The notes below the pieces were generated by a model. It saw only the letters and a list, made by a program, of their open reading frames with translations, did not search any database and was not told where the DNA came from. From positions 49,491 to 113,490 of the forward strand of contig JABCZM010000006.1 of the NCBI GenBank assembly GCA_013289705.1: 64,000 nt of DNA. Direction: 5' to 3'. This DNA comes from Candidatus Saccharimonadota bacterium (lineage in GTDB: Bacteria > Patescibacteriota > Saccharimonadia > Saccharimonadales > UBA4665). Positions 15,900 through 24,891 of the stretch are shown here, one piece after another. A program made the translations under genes and the position numbers. Each line of letters opens with the position of its first letter. The first letter of the stretch is position 1.

Positions 15900-18800
15900 A
15901 TGCCGTTGTTTCAGTGGTGTCAATCTTGCCGTCGATTAGGTCTTGTTCGAACTGCTTTATGGCTGCTAATGACGTGCCATAGCTACTAATATCTGGTAAA
16001 TCTAGCTTACGAACACGCTGCCACATGGCCGTCAGAAGTCTCAGGGTTCGCTGCTGTTCGATGTCATTAAAGTGCACACTATGACGTGTGATGATGCCGT
16101 CGCTGTCCGGCTCGACGAATACTAACGTGCCCTGCTCCACAGTGTAATTTTTGAAGCTGTGCGAACCTTCAACCAGTAGTTTGTAGCAATATAGCTGTAG
16201 TTCATAGCGGTGCAGTTTGCCAGAACTTTTAGCGTCTTTACCGAGTATGCCGGTTTTGTAGTCGACAATGGTAATTGTTTTATTGGGTTGGTCTATTTGT
16301 AGTAAATCAATCTTGCCGCTCAGGTGCATGTCGCCGTAGACAACGCCTTCATTACGAAAGTTGTGTTCTGGAAGATTGCCTGGACGGAAGTGCTGTGCGG
16401 CGTCTGCAAGGTAGGCCGAAAGCGCATGGTTGCCACGCGCTTGCTGCAGGGCTAGCTGTTCGTTGGTGAGCGTTTGTAGCTGCAAGCGACCCAATAGGTA
16501 TTCTTCTGCTGCTTGTAGCGCTGGTGTCTTGCCATGTTCGTTAGTCTGTAATTGTAGCCATTCCATTGTTTCGTGCATGACATTGCCAAACGCAAGATCA
16601 ATAGACGGCGCGGTTGGAAATTTGAGCAGTGTTTGCAACAAGAACGTCTGAGGACCAGCATGTTCTAGATCGATAAAAGTGGTCAGATGCGTCGGGCTGA
16701 GCTGATAGTTTTCTAGGCGACTTTGCAATAATTCACGTAACGATGGTTCAAAATTGGTATGACGAGCTCGCCAATTGGTTTCTAGTGTGGCCAGTGACGG
16801 CGCATCGGTCGTGTCGATAGTGATATCGTCGTCATCTCGTTCAGTGTCGGCCAGGTATTTGAGTCGAGGTGGTTTTTTACCACTGTGGGTTGCCGCATGA
16901 CTGGTTAAATAAAGTCCTTGCTTGGCACGGGTAATGGCTACAAAAAAGATTCGTAACCGTTCGTCTTCGGTTGCTCCAACGTGACGAATGGGTGCCAGGT
17001 TTGCCGGCAAGGTTAGCTTATTACTGTTGCCACGAGTGGCATTGCCCCACACGTCATCCTGGCAGCTGACCAGAAATACGTGGCCGAACTCTAGGCCTTT
17101 GGCTTTAAAAACAGTCATGAGCTGTACGGCATCTGCTGCTTCGCTGTACGGGCTGGTGTTTATCATTTGCTCATCGGCCTGTTCATATTCGGCTACAAAA
17201 CCTAGTAAATCTGCCAGGCTTAGGCTCTCGCCACGTTGCAATGCATGTTCATGTAAGCGAGCCCGCAGCACTGTTAATTCGGTGACTGTCTGGTAGAGTG
17301 TGCTGTCACTACTTGCTTCCAGCAGTGTGCTGCGTAGTGGTGAGCGAACTTGCGGCACATCTGCTTCGTTGGTGCTGACGGCCTCGGTGCCGATCAGGCG
17401 ATCGAGCATTACTTCGAGTGTTTCGGTTTCGACTTGGCCGGCAAGACTGAGAAAAAGCAACGCTGCAGGCCGAAATTTCTCATCACTCAGAAGTAGCTCG
17501 CTCCATGGTTTGCGTTGCTCGCTTGCCCGCCACGATAGCCCCCAAATACTGCTGACCGGAAATTGCCAAAAATCGTAACTGAGTACTTCCGGCCAGTAAC
17601 TATCGGCGAGCGATTGATTGCGGGCGTGTAATGCCAGCACTAACTTACTCATGGTAAGTAGCTGCCGTATGATTGGCGCTTCTAGAATATTCTCGCGTCG
17701 TTCATAGCGTAGTGGTACGTCGGCCAAATACGGCACAAGCGGTTCCAAAAAGCGGTGTTTAGGTGCCAAAACGGCAATGTCGCTTGGCTTGACGCCGTCG
17801 TTAAGTAGCTGTTTGATACTGGCGGCAATACCTGCTCGCTCGGCGACTTCACTGATGTATTCGGTGCGCACGACACCAGCATGTGTTGTGTCTGTAGCGG
17901 TTGCGATTAATTCTTTTTGTAACTCAGGAAAACTACCACGTAGACTGTCGCTTATTTGGCCCGCTATTTGCTTGGCGGTGGCTAGAATCGTTGCTGTTGA
18001 GCGATAGTTCTCGCTTAGATTAATAACCAGTACATTGCGAAAAAGGTGAAAATAATCGAGCATATTACTGTACTGAGCACCTTGGAAGGCGTAAATTGCT
18101 TGATCGTCATCCCCCACGGCCAGGACGTTTGGCCTACCTTCGCTGGCGGGATTATCGGTTAATAATTCGACGAGTCGTAGTTGTGCCGCGTTGGTATCCT
18201 GAAATTCGTCGAGCAGTAAGTATTGGTACTGTTCTTGGAGCGTGTATTTGAGGTCTAGGTTTTTTTCGAGTGCGTCGATTGAGTGCAAAATCATGTCATC
18301 AAAATCGTACAAGCCACGGTCTGCCAATGCGGTTTCGTAGGCTTTAAGCACGGTTGCAAGTTCGCTCATACGGTTCGCTTCTAACGTTCCAGCCAAGATA
18401 AATTGGTTGTTGCTGTCTTTCGCCAGCCAGCTGTTTTTCCATTTGGTGAGTGGCGTGGTTTTGTTGGTTTCTATAGCTGTTTCGAGCGCCTGAGCTAGCT
18501 GTTTTGCGGCCACGGCAGCTAGGTTTTCAAACGGTGGCTTCACGGCTGCACCGTCTGCAATCGTTTGTAGCGTATCTAGAATCTGTCGAAATAGTGGTTC
18601 GGCTACGGCGAGTTTGCTTGGAAGGCGCTGGGTATGTTCGGCGAGTGCTGTTTTCGTGGTTTGACTGGCTTGTTGTATGGTATCGAGGTTTGCTTTTGCA
18701 ATGTCACGCAGTGAACGCGGTGTTAGCAGGCCACGTTTGACTTCACTAATGGTGCTCATAAGATCACCAAGGTGATGGCGTGTTTGCTTGAGGGGGCTAC

Positions 18801-19200
18801 GATAACTTAGATTGTCGACAATTTGGCTTAAAATTTGTCTTTTGCCAAGTTCGTCAACTGGTCGTTCAAGCCGTGTCTCGGTAAAATACTCCGGAAATCG
18901 ACGGATTAGATCGCCGCCAAATGCATGGTAGGTGCTGATTGCGACGTCATAGGAATCTTTGCCAATGAATTGCGTTAATCGCTGGCGCATGTTCTGGGCG
19001 CCACTCTCGGTGAAAGTCAAACAAAGAATATTTTGCGGCAACGTGTCGGTACTGCGCAGAATGTGGGCTACTCGCGCACTGAGGAGCTGTGTCTTGCCCG
19101 TTCCCGGCCCCGCCACAACTAATACTGGCCCATCAATAGCATCGACGGCTCGCCGCTGTGCGTTATTAAGCTGCTGATATGCTGTTTCGAACTTCCCCAT
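15898..19200 (-). CDS. UvrD/Rep-type DNA helicase fused to a RecB-like nuclease
   Basis: The protein has 1100 residues. The helicase core shows AGPGTGKTQ (Walker A, residues 30-38), CLTFTESGA, YDFDDMI, LLLDEFQDTN (motif II), AVGDDDQAIYAFQGA, LSENYRST and, near 690, VQLMTVFKAKGLEF plus VAITRAKQGLYLT. The C-terminal about 250 residues hold a PD-(D/E)xK nuclease: GKIDLLQID followed by ITIVDYKTG. This is the architecture of AddA/AdnA/RecB-like enzymes that unwind and degrade double-strand ends for recombination or defence. The classical nuclease iron-sulfur cysteines are not seen. No partner subunit is adjacent. Confidence 0.92.
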   Translation of the reverse strand: MGKFETAYQQLNNAQRRAVDAIDGPVLVVAGPGTGKTQLLSARVAHILRSTDTLPQNILCLTFTESGAQNMRQRLTQFIGKDSYDVAISTYHAFGGDLIRRFPEYFTETRLERPVDELGKRQILSQIVDNLSYRSPLKQTRHHLGDLMSTISEVKRGLLTPRSLRDIAKANLDTIQQASQTTKTALAEHTQRLPSKLAVAEPLFRQILDTLQTIADGAAVKPPFENLAAVAAKQLAQALETAIETNKTTPLTKWKNSWLAKDSNNQFILAGTLEANRMSELATVLKAYETALADRGLYDFDDMILHSIDALEKNLDLKYTLQEQYQYLLLDEFQDTNAAQLRLVELLTDNPASEGRPNVLAVGDDDQAIYAFQGAQYSNMLDYFHLFRNVLVINLSENYRSTATILATAKQIAGQISDSLRGSFPELQKELIATATDTTHAGVVRTEYISEVAERAGIAASIKQLLNDGVKPSDIAVLAPKHRFLEPLVPYLADVPLRYERRENILEAPIIRQLLTMSKLVLALHARNQSLADSYWPEVLSYDFWQFPVSSIWGLSWRASEQRKPWSELLLSDEKFRPAALLFLSLAGQVETETLEVMLDRLIGTEAVSTNEADVPQVRSPLRSTLLEASSDSTLYQTVTELTVLRARLHEHALQRGESLSLADLLGFVAEYEQADEQMINTSPYSEAADAVQLMTVFKAKGLEFGHVFLVSCQDDVWGNATRGNSNKLTLPANLAPIRHVGATEDERLRIFFVAITRAKQGLYLTSHAATHSGKKPPRLKYLADTERDDDDITIDTTDAPSLATLETNWRARHTNFEPSLRELLQSRLENYQLSPTHLTTFIDLEHAGPQTFLLQTLLKFPTAPSIDLAFGNVMHETMEWLQLQTNEHGKTPALQAAEEYLLGRLQLQTLTNEQLALQQARGNHALSAYLADAAQHFRPGNLPEHNFRNEGVVYGDMHLSGKIDLLQIDQPNKTITIVDYKTGILGKDAKSSGKLHRYELQLYCYKLLVEGSHSFKNYTVEQGTLVFVEPDSDGIITRHSVHFNDIEQQRTLRLLTAMWQRVRKLDLPDISSYGTSLAAIKQFEQDLIDGKIDTTETTA

Positions 19201-19281
19201 TGCATTAATTATCGCACGTCTGCGGCAATATCAGTTTATCTAGATTGTCACTGATGTTGGCGCTGCGGGCCTATTGCTGCT

Positions 19282-20499
19282 TTATTTCTGATAATACGAG
19301 AGTGGCTTTGGCTCGAACTGGGTTTGCATGCACGCCGGGCATGATTCCTCGGTACCAAATTCGGTGGCCCATTGTTCGGCTGCTTGCAGTGGATTTTCGT
19401 AGTCTAAGAAGCCCTTTAGATCACCTAATTCGCGCAAGATCCAGCCCAGCCAGCCATAGATGCGCAGCTTGCCATAGAGTAATGCCGCCCAGCGCTCACC
19501 AACCGGAATTACTGTAATTGGTTTTTTGACTTTATAGCTGCGGAATTCTTTGCCCTCGGCCCGACGAATCAGGTTTTTGCCAATAAAGTCACCGTCAACA
19601 ATGGCAGTTTGAGCCATGCCGCTATACGGTGTGTTGGCGTTGTCCCCCAGTACAAAAATGTTGTCCTCGGCTTGTAAATAGGCGTCGACCGATACTTTGC
19701 CACGCTTCGTGAGTGTAAAATCATTGTTTTTGAAGAACGGATGGTTCGTGACGCCGGCCGTCCAAATGACAGTGTGGCTGCGCACTGGTTTGCCATTAAT
19801 GGTTAGTTCATCGGCGCTTTGGCTTTGTACGGCTTGACCCAGATATAATTTGACACCAAGGCGCTTCAGACGCCGTTTTACCATTCGTGAGGTGTCGCTA
19901 GGCAATCGTGGCAGCAATCGTGGTAAAGCTTCGATCAGATCAATGTGAACCTTTCGTGGTTCCACGCCATGCCTTTTCATAATGTGCTGCAAATATCCAG
20001 GCAACGCACCGGCGAGCTCAATACCCGTTGGCCCGGCACCGATGATGACGTAGTTGAGGTCGGGTTTGTGGTCGTCAATAAGTTGCTGGTGTAAGTGGGC
20101 TTTGAGGCGTCCTGCTTCTTCGGCCGATTTGATGCCATACGAATACGTGTCGAGCCCTTCGATGCCAAAATAGTTTGTAACTACACCGAGCGAAATAATG
20201 AGAGTATCGAACAAAAATGCTCGCCCATCATCGGTGGTGATTGTCTTTGCCTTGCGATCAAGCATGGCTGCCTTGCCTTGAGCGATGGTAATATCTTTGC
20301 CCTTGAACAGCTCATCCAAAGGAATGGTTGAGTTAGCGCGGCGGCCACCGGTTGCCGTGTGATACAGCGTTGGATAGTAGCGCAAATTTGGCTGATCAGA
20401 TAATAACGTAACCGTAAAGTGATTGTTGTTGGCCAGTTCTAGTGCTGCTTTGACACCACCAAAACCACCACCGACAATTAAAATTCGTTCTTTTGACAT
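19282..20499 (-). CDS. ndh: Type II NADH:quinone oxidoreductase-like flavoprotein
   Basis: From the ATG at 20499 the product has 405 residues. RILIVGGGFGGVKAALEL (Gly motif 10-15) binds FAD, YVIIGAGPTGIELAGAL binds NAD(P)H, and VFVLGDNANTPYSGMAQTAIVDG is the conserved FAD block of this family. The C-terminal part has hydrophobic amphipathic helices (LLYGKLRIYGWLGWILRE) that attach it to the membrane. Such enzymes pass electrons from NADH to quinone without pumping protons. It would feed the bo3 oxidase encoded at 23971-27867. It ends with an unusual CPAC-containing tail. Divergent from the FAD-linked oxidase. Confidence 0.88.
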   Translation of the reverse strand: MSKERILIVGGGFGGVKAALELANNNHFTVTLLSDQPNLRYYPTLYHTATGGRRANSTIPLDELFKGKDITIAQGKAAMLDRKAKTITTDDGRAFLFDTLIISLGVVTNYFGIEGLDTYSYGIKSAEEAGRLKAHLHQQLIDDHKPDLNYVIIGAGPTGIELAGALPGYLQHIMKRHGVEPRKVHIDLIEALPRLLPRLPSDTSRMVKRRLKRLGVKLYLGQAVQSQSADELTINGKPVRSHTVIWTAGVTNHPFFKNNDFTLTKRGKVSVDAYLQAEDNIFVLGDNANTPYSGMAQTAIVDGDFIGKNLIRRAEGKEFRSYKVKKPITVIPVGERWAALLYGKLRIYGWLGWILRELGDLKGFLDYENPLQAAEQWATEFGTEESCPACMQTQFEPKPLSYYQK

Positions 20500-20570
20500 A
20501 TCAGCTGTAGTGTACCCGAAAACACAAGCATCTTGCAAGATAAAGTCCGAGCGGTTAAGCTTAGAGGCAG

Positions 20571-22235
20571 ATGGAAGAAATTAAAAAATTACTGATCAAA
20601 GCTGGCTTTGAGGGTGACCTTGATGATTCGGCCAAGTCGAAAGAGTTTTATAGTCACGATGCGTCGATGTTCGAACTGCGTCCAAAGCTGATTGTGTTCC
20701 CCAAAAACGCCATGGACATCGAGCGGCTCGTGACGCTGGTTGCCGCCCAAAAGAAAACCATGCCAGACCTTTCCGTTACGGCGCGCAGTGCTGGCACGGA
20801 CATGGGTGGTGGTGCTATCAACGACTCGATTATTGCTGATTTTAGTAAGTACTTTACCGAAATTGGCGATCTAACATCAACCAGCGCACAAGTTCAACCC
20901 GGCGTGTTTTATCGTGATTTCGAAAAAGCGACACTGTTACACGACGCGCTGATGCCCTCTTATCCTGCATCACGTGATCTCTGTACGGTTGGCGGCATGG
21001 TCAATAACAATGCTGGTGGCGAAAAGTCATTGGAGTTTGGCAAGACCGAAGATTTTGTGACTGAGCTGAAAGTTGTTTTTGCCGACGGCGTTGAACGTAC
21101 TGTCAAACCTCTAGGCAATCTAGAACTACAGAAAAAAATGGCCCAAAAAGATTTCGAAGGCGTCGTCTACAGGCAACTGTTTGAGTTAATCGACAAAAAT
21201 TACGATAAGATTAAAGCCGCCAAGCCACACGTCAGTAAGAACTCTACGGGCTACAATTTGTGGGACGTGTGGGACCGTGAACACGGCGTGTTTGATCTGA
21301 CCAAACTAATCGTCGGTGCGCAAGGCACGATGGGTCTGACCACGGATATTCATTTCCGATTGGTGCCAGCACGCAAGCACTCCGGTATCCTAGTGTTGTT
21401 CTTAAAAGACCTCGACGATCTAGGTGAATTGATACCAAAAGTCCTCAAGCACAAGCCAGCGACTTTTGAAAGTTTTGATGATAAAACGCTGTTTTTGTCG
21501 ATTCGTTTTATGCCAAGCTTCTTGCAATTTTTGGGAGTCAAAAAGTTCATTCATCTGCTTATTAGCTTGATCCCAGATGGTTTGCAGCTGCTGCGAGGCA
21601 TTCCAAAGTTAATACTTATGATCGAATTTAACGGCGACACCGAAGAAGAGGTTCGCAGTAAAATTAAGTCGATGCATGCCGATCTGAGCAAGCACCGTGC
21701 GCGTTACGAAATCAACGGATTCGAAGAAGATGCCACTGAAGGCAAAAGTGAAAAGTTCTGGATTATGCGCCGCAGGAGCTTCCAGCTGTTGCGCAGCAAG
21801 GTCAAAGACAAACACACGGCACCGTTTATTGACGACTTAGTTGTAAACCCCGAATATCTGAGTGAGTTTTTGCCCCAACTCCGTAAAATCATCAAAAAAT
21901 ACAAACTATTTGCCACTATAGCCGGCCACATGGGTGACGGTAACTTCCATATCATTCCCTTAATGAAGCTAGAAGATCCGGCACAGCGCGCTACAATTTT
22001 GCCTGCTATGAAGGAAGTTGACGAACTAGTGTTGAAGTACAAAGGTTCATTGTCTGGTGAGCATAATGACGGTTTGGTACGTGGCCCATGGCTAGAACAA
22101 ATGTATGGCAAAGAGGTTCTGGAGCTATTCCGTCAGGCCAAGCACATTATGGATCCAGATGGCATCTTTAACCCGCACAAAAAAGCCGACGCTGACTGGG
22201 ATTACAGCTTCGGTCACATTAGAGATCACTTCTAG
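20571..22235 (+). CDS. FAD-linked oxidase of the D-lactate/glycolate dehydrogenase family
   Basis: The protein has 554 residues. The N-terminal VAO/PCMH FAD domain has TARSAGTDMGGGAIND and ASRDLCTVGGMVNNNAGGEKS; the C-terminal FAD-oxidase domain carries GHMGDGNFHIIPL and SGEHNDGLVRGPW, ending with MDPDGIFNPHKK. This is the GlcD/Dld/D2HGDH family, which oxidises D-2-hydroxyacids and gives electrons to quinone or another acceptor. No Fe-S cluster extension is fused. D-lactate is the most likely substrate in a fermentative or lactate-using cell, but glycolate or 2-hydroxyglutarate cannot be excluded. GAGG precedes the ATG. It shares a divergent promoter region with ndh. Confidence 0.86.
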   Translation: MEEIKKLLIKAGFEGDLDDSAKSKEFYSHDASMFELRPKLIVFPKNAMDIERLVTLVAAQKKTMPDLSVTARSAGTDMGGGAINDSIIADFSKYFTEIGDLTSTSAQVQPGVFYRDFEKATLLHDALMPSYPASRDLCTVGGMVNNNAGGEKSLEFGKTEDFVTELKVVFADGVERTVKPLGNLELQKKMAQKDFEGVVYRQLFELIDKNYDKIKAAKPHVSKNSTGYNLWDVWDREHGVFDLTKLIVGAQGTMGLTTDIHFRLVPARKHSGILVLFLKDLDDLGELIPKVLKHKPATFESFDDKTLFLSIRFMPSFLQFLGVKKFIHLLISLIPDGLQLLRGIPKLILMIEFNGDTEEEVRSKIKSMHADLSKHRARYEINGFEEDATEGKSEKFWIMRRRSFQLLRSKVKDKHTAPFIDDLVVNPEYLSEFLPQLRKIIKKYKLFATIAGHMGDGNFHIIPLMKLEDPAQRATILPAMKEVDELVLKYKGSLSGEHNDGLVRGPWLEQMYGKEVLELFRQAKHIMDPDGIFNPHKKADADWDYSFGHIRDHF

Positions 22236-22331
22236 GAGCGCGATCTACGGCATTTCGGCACATTTTGGTTCCAAAAACTTTGTGCCTGATCCTTCTGTGT
22301 CCACCGTCTTCTAGCCTGCCTGTGGCTACAT

Positions 22332-23465
22332 CTAAACGTGTTCAAACCACTCGGTGAGTCGCCTAATTTTTTTCGTTGTGGCATCTATCTCAAACTTGAT
22401 GTAGCCTTGAACGACATCCGGTTTGTTCCTCGCAATAAATGCCGCACTGAAGCGTGCCCAAACCGCTTTATCGGGAGAGTGGCCGATGATGTGATAATCG
22501 GTTCGTATATTTTGTTGGGCCACAGGATTTTCTTGCCAGTATTGCTGGATACTTTCAAGACCTCGTAAAGCTTCACGTTCACCGGGTTTTTCGTCGTATA
22601 TGGCATCAGTACTGAATATTTGTGAGATGAGTTGCAGAGATTGTTTGTTCCAGGCTTTAAAGTAATCATCGACGAGGGTTGCTTTGATCTCCTCTTCGGG
22701 TGATTGAATAAGGTTAGGTATGTGCACATCGTAATAACGAGGAATTTTTTTCATTGTTGGGATTTTTTGAAACCGTGCAGCCATACGAGATGGCCGAGAA
22801 TCATAGTGTTCATATTGAACTTGATCTTCAAGTAGTGCTTCAGGTGCGATGCTTAAGGGAGCCCCAGCCACCATATCAAACCCGTGCCTATTCAAGGCAT
22901 CTAAAAGGGCGCCTGGCTGGCGATTAAAAAATGGCACTTGCGTTCCCCACGGCGTGGCTACGTCTTTCCAGGTATTGACTCTCTTGGGGTCAAAACTTTC
23001 GGCGCTTTGATCGGGGTCTATGTCGACAAAAAAGTATACACCACCGGGTTTCAGTGTAACGTATATTCTTGCAAGCATCGCCTCGAGTTGATCATTATCG
23101 AGGTGGTGAAGCACGGTATTCGTGACGACGAGGTCAAGGCTCTCTGGTTCGACATCAAAACTCTCGGCAGACGACTCCACAAAGTTTGCACCTGGTGTTG
23201 CTTGTCTGGCTAGGGCGAGTTGCCCGCTACTTGGATCAATGCCCATGATGTTTTGGGGCAACACCCCACGCTCTACGAAATGCCTTGCAACCAAGCCATT
23301 ACCGCAGCCGATATCAAGAACGTGGGTATTGGATTTGTAAAAATCAGATACATAATGATCAAATGCGGGTTGCTCCAGATACTGCCACGCGAATCGGTTT
23401 TCGGCGTAGCCTGCGTATGTATCTGCCTGCTGGTTATAGATTTCGCCTATTGCCGAGTTAGTCAT
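22332..23465 (-). CDS. SAM methyltransferase fused to an NTF2/SnoaL-like domain
   Basis: The protein has 377 residues. Residues about 40-150 form a class I methyltransferase: HVLDIGCGNGLVA (motif I, 48-60), MGIDPSS, and DLVVTNTVLHHLDND, with FFVDIDPD after. A linker of about 90 residues follows. Residues about 255-377 look like a SnoaL/NTF2-like cone: ATLVDDYFKAWNKQSLQLI, IFSTDAIYDEKPGE, GLESIQQYWQENP and FAAFIARNK-like strands. The methyl acceptor is unknown; a small-molecule or quinone-type substrate is possible. The combination suggests that the second domain binds the substrate. It is convergent with the FAD-linked oxidase and may form a pair with the gene at 23512. Confidence 0.8.
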   Translation of the reverse strand: MTNSAIGEIYNQQADTYAGYAENRFAWQYLEQPAFDHYVSDFYKSNTHVLDIGCGNGLVARHFVERGVLPQNIMGIDPSSGQLALARQATPGANFVESSAESFDVEPESLDLVVTNTVLHHLDNDQLEAMLARIYVTLKPGGVYFFVDIDPDQSAESFDPKRVNTWKDVATPWGTQVPFFNRQPGALLDALNRHGFDMVAGAPLSIAPEALLEDQVQYEHYDSRPSRMAARFQKIPTMKKIPRYYDVHIPNLIQSPEEEIKATLVDDYFKAWNKQSLQLISQIFSTDAIYDEKPGEREALRGLESIQQYWQENPVAQQNIRTDYHIIGHSPDKAVWARFSAAFIARNKPDVVQGYIKFEIDATTKKIRRLTEWFEHV

Positions 23466-23511
23466 ATTTGAACGCTTATCTTAGCCGTGGCTTTAAGTGC
23501 TGAGTCTGAGA

Positions 23512-23862
23512 TCATTCCTGGGTTGACGTCGAAACCTGGATGCAAAACGTGGCGATTCCTTGTAGTGTGTCCGGACCGATGGCTCTGACGTCCTTTATCT
23601 CATTCCATTGTTCGGGATAATCCAGCACGCTAGGGTCTCCGATAGTTATGCCGCCAGCATGAAAGGTGGTTTGATGCTCCCAGCTTTCGTTTGAAATGAT
23701 AGCGGCAAGCTTCGTTTCTTTATTTAAGGCGTTACCCGCTCTCTGGTTGCCAGTTGTGGCAGCCAATAGTTCCAATATACCCGATGCTTCATCCCCGAGC
23801 TTGAATACTAGTGAAAAAGGATATCTTTCACGGTAACCCTCAAATCTTTGTTCATTTGTCAT
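23512..23862 (-). CDS. Hypothetical protein, 116 residues
   Basis: I do not recognise this protein. It begins MTNEQRFEGYRERYPFSLVFKL, is acidic and soluble, contains an ASGILELLAATTGNQRAGNAL helix pair and a C-terminal strand-rich region. AAGGACAATAAATG gives a reasonable ribosome binding site. It is 46 bases upstream of the methyltransferase on the same strand, so cotranscription is likely. It is divergent from cyoA. Confidence 0.6.
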   Translation of the reverse strand: MTNEQRFEGYRERYPFSLVFKLGDEASGILELLAATTGNQRAGNALNKETKLAAIISNESWEHQTTFHAGGITIGDPSVLDYPEQWNEIKDVRAIGPDTLQGIATFCIQVSTSTQE

Positions 23863-23970
23863 TTATTGTCCTTTAGGCGACCCTTGTTATCTATAAAGTA
23901 TACGATTATTGATGTGATGTCAATTTACTGTTTTCTAGTTACCAAGTTCGACAGTGTAAGGCATGCTACA

Positions 23971-24891
23971 ATGAAGCATAAGATGAATAGAAAGTATAAG
24001 CTTGGGGTGTTCGCGCTGCTGGTACTTGCTGGGATAGCGATCGTGACCATTGCTACTGTATATTTTCATGCCCATCCGGTTGCGGTGCTGAGTCCGGCGG
24101 GGCCAGTTGCGCATAAGGAACGAGGGCTGATTATTATGACCTTGCTGCTTTCGTTGATTGTGGTTGTGCCGGTGTTTGGTTTGCTGGTGTTGTTTGCTTG
24201 GAAATATCGGGCCAGCAATACGAAGGCTCGTTATACGCCAGACTGGGATCGTAATCGCTTGGCCGAGATAGTCTGGTGGCTGGTGCCATCACTCCTGATT
24301 TTGGTTATCTCGGTTATTACGTGGAATAGTAGTCACCAACTTGACCCCTATAAGCGGCTTGATGGTAACGCCAAAGAACTAATCGTACAAGTTGTGGCGC
24401 TTGATTGGAAGTGGTTATTCATTTATCCCGAACAACACATTGCCAGTGTTAATTTTGTACAATTTCCGTCAGATATGCCGGTTGATTTCGAAATAACTGC
24501 CGATGCACCGATGAATTCTTTCTGGATTCCACGTTTGGGCGGCCAAATTTACGCGATGCCCGGTATGTCGACACAATTGCATCTGATGGCCAGTACAAAC
24601 GATAGCTTTAAAGGCTCGTCGGCTAACATTAGCGGTACTGGTTTTGCTAGTATGAAGTTTGCGGCCAAATCGAGTTCGCAGGCCGACTTTGATAAGTGGG
24701 TACAATCGGCAAGACAGTCGTCGGCCATGCTCGATACGGCCACGTACAATGAGCTGGCAAAACCAAGCAGCAATAATCCCGCTTTCTATTATGCTTGGGC
24801 CCAAGATGGCCTGTATAATAACGTCATAATGAAGTACATGTCACCTGATGCAGGTATGAACATGCAGCCTATGAACGCGAGCGCGCCATGA
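23971..24891 (+). CDS. cyoA: Cytochrome bo3 quinol oxidase subunit II
   Basis: From ATG 23971 this has 306 residues (23983 is an alternative start that would sit 10 bases after a TGCTACAAT extended -10 box). Two membrane helices (about 8-28 and 44-66) precede a cupredoxin domain with [35 protein letters not shown]. There are no cysteines and hence no CuA centre, which identifies a quinol rather than cytochrome c oxidase. The N-terminus lacks the lipobox Cys found in many CyoA proteins. A TAAGG box lies about 9 bases before the first ATG. It overlaps cyoB by 4 bases. Confidence 0.94.
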   Translation: MKHKMNRKYKLGVFALLVLAGIAIVTIATVYFHAHPVAVLSPAGPVAHKERGLIIMTLLLSLIVVVPVFGLLVLFAWKYRASNTKARYTPDWDRNRLAEIVWWLVPSLLILVISVITWNSSHQLDPYKRLDGNAKELIVQVVALDWKWLFIYPEQHIASVNFVQFPSDMPVDFEITADAPMNSFWIPRLGGQIYAMPGMSTQLHLMASTNDSFKGSSANISGTGFASMKFAAKSSSQADFDKWVQSARQSSAMLDTATYNELAKPSSNNPAFYYAWAQDGLYNNVIMKYMSPDAGMNMQPMNASAP

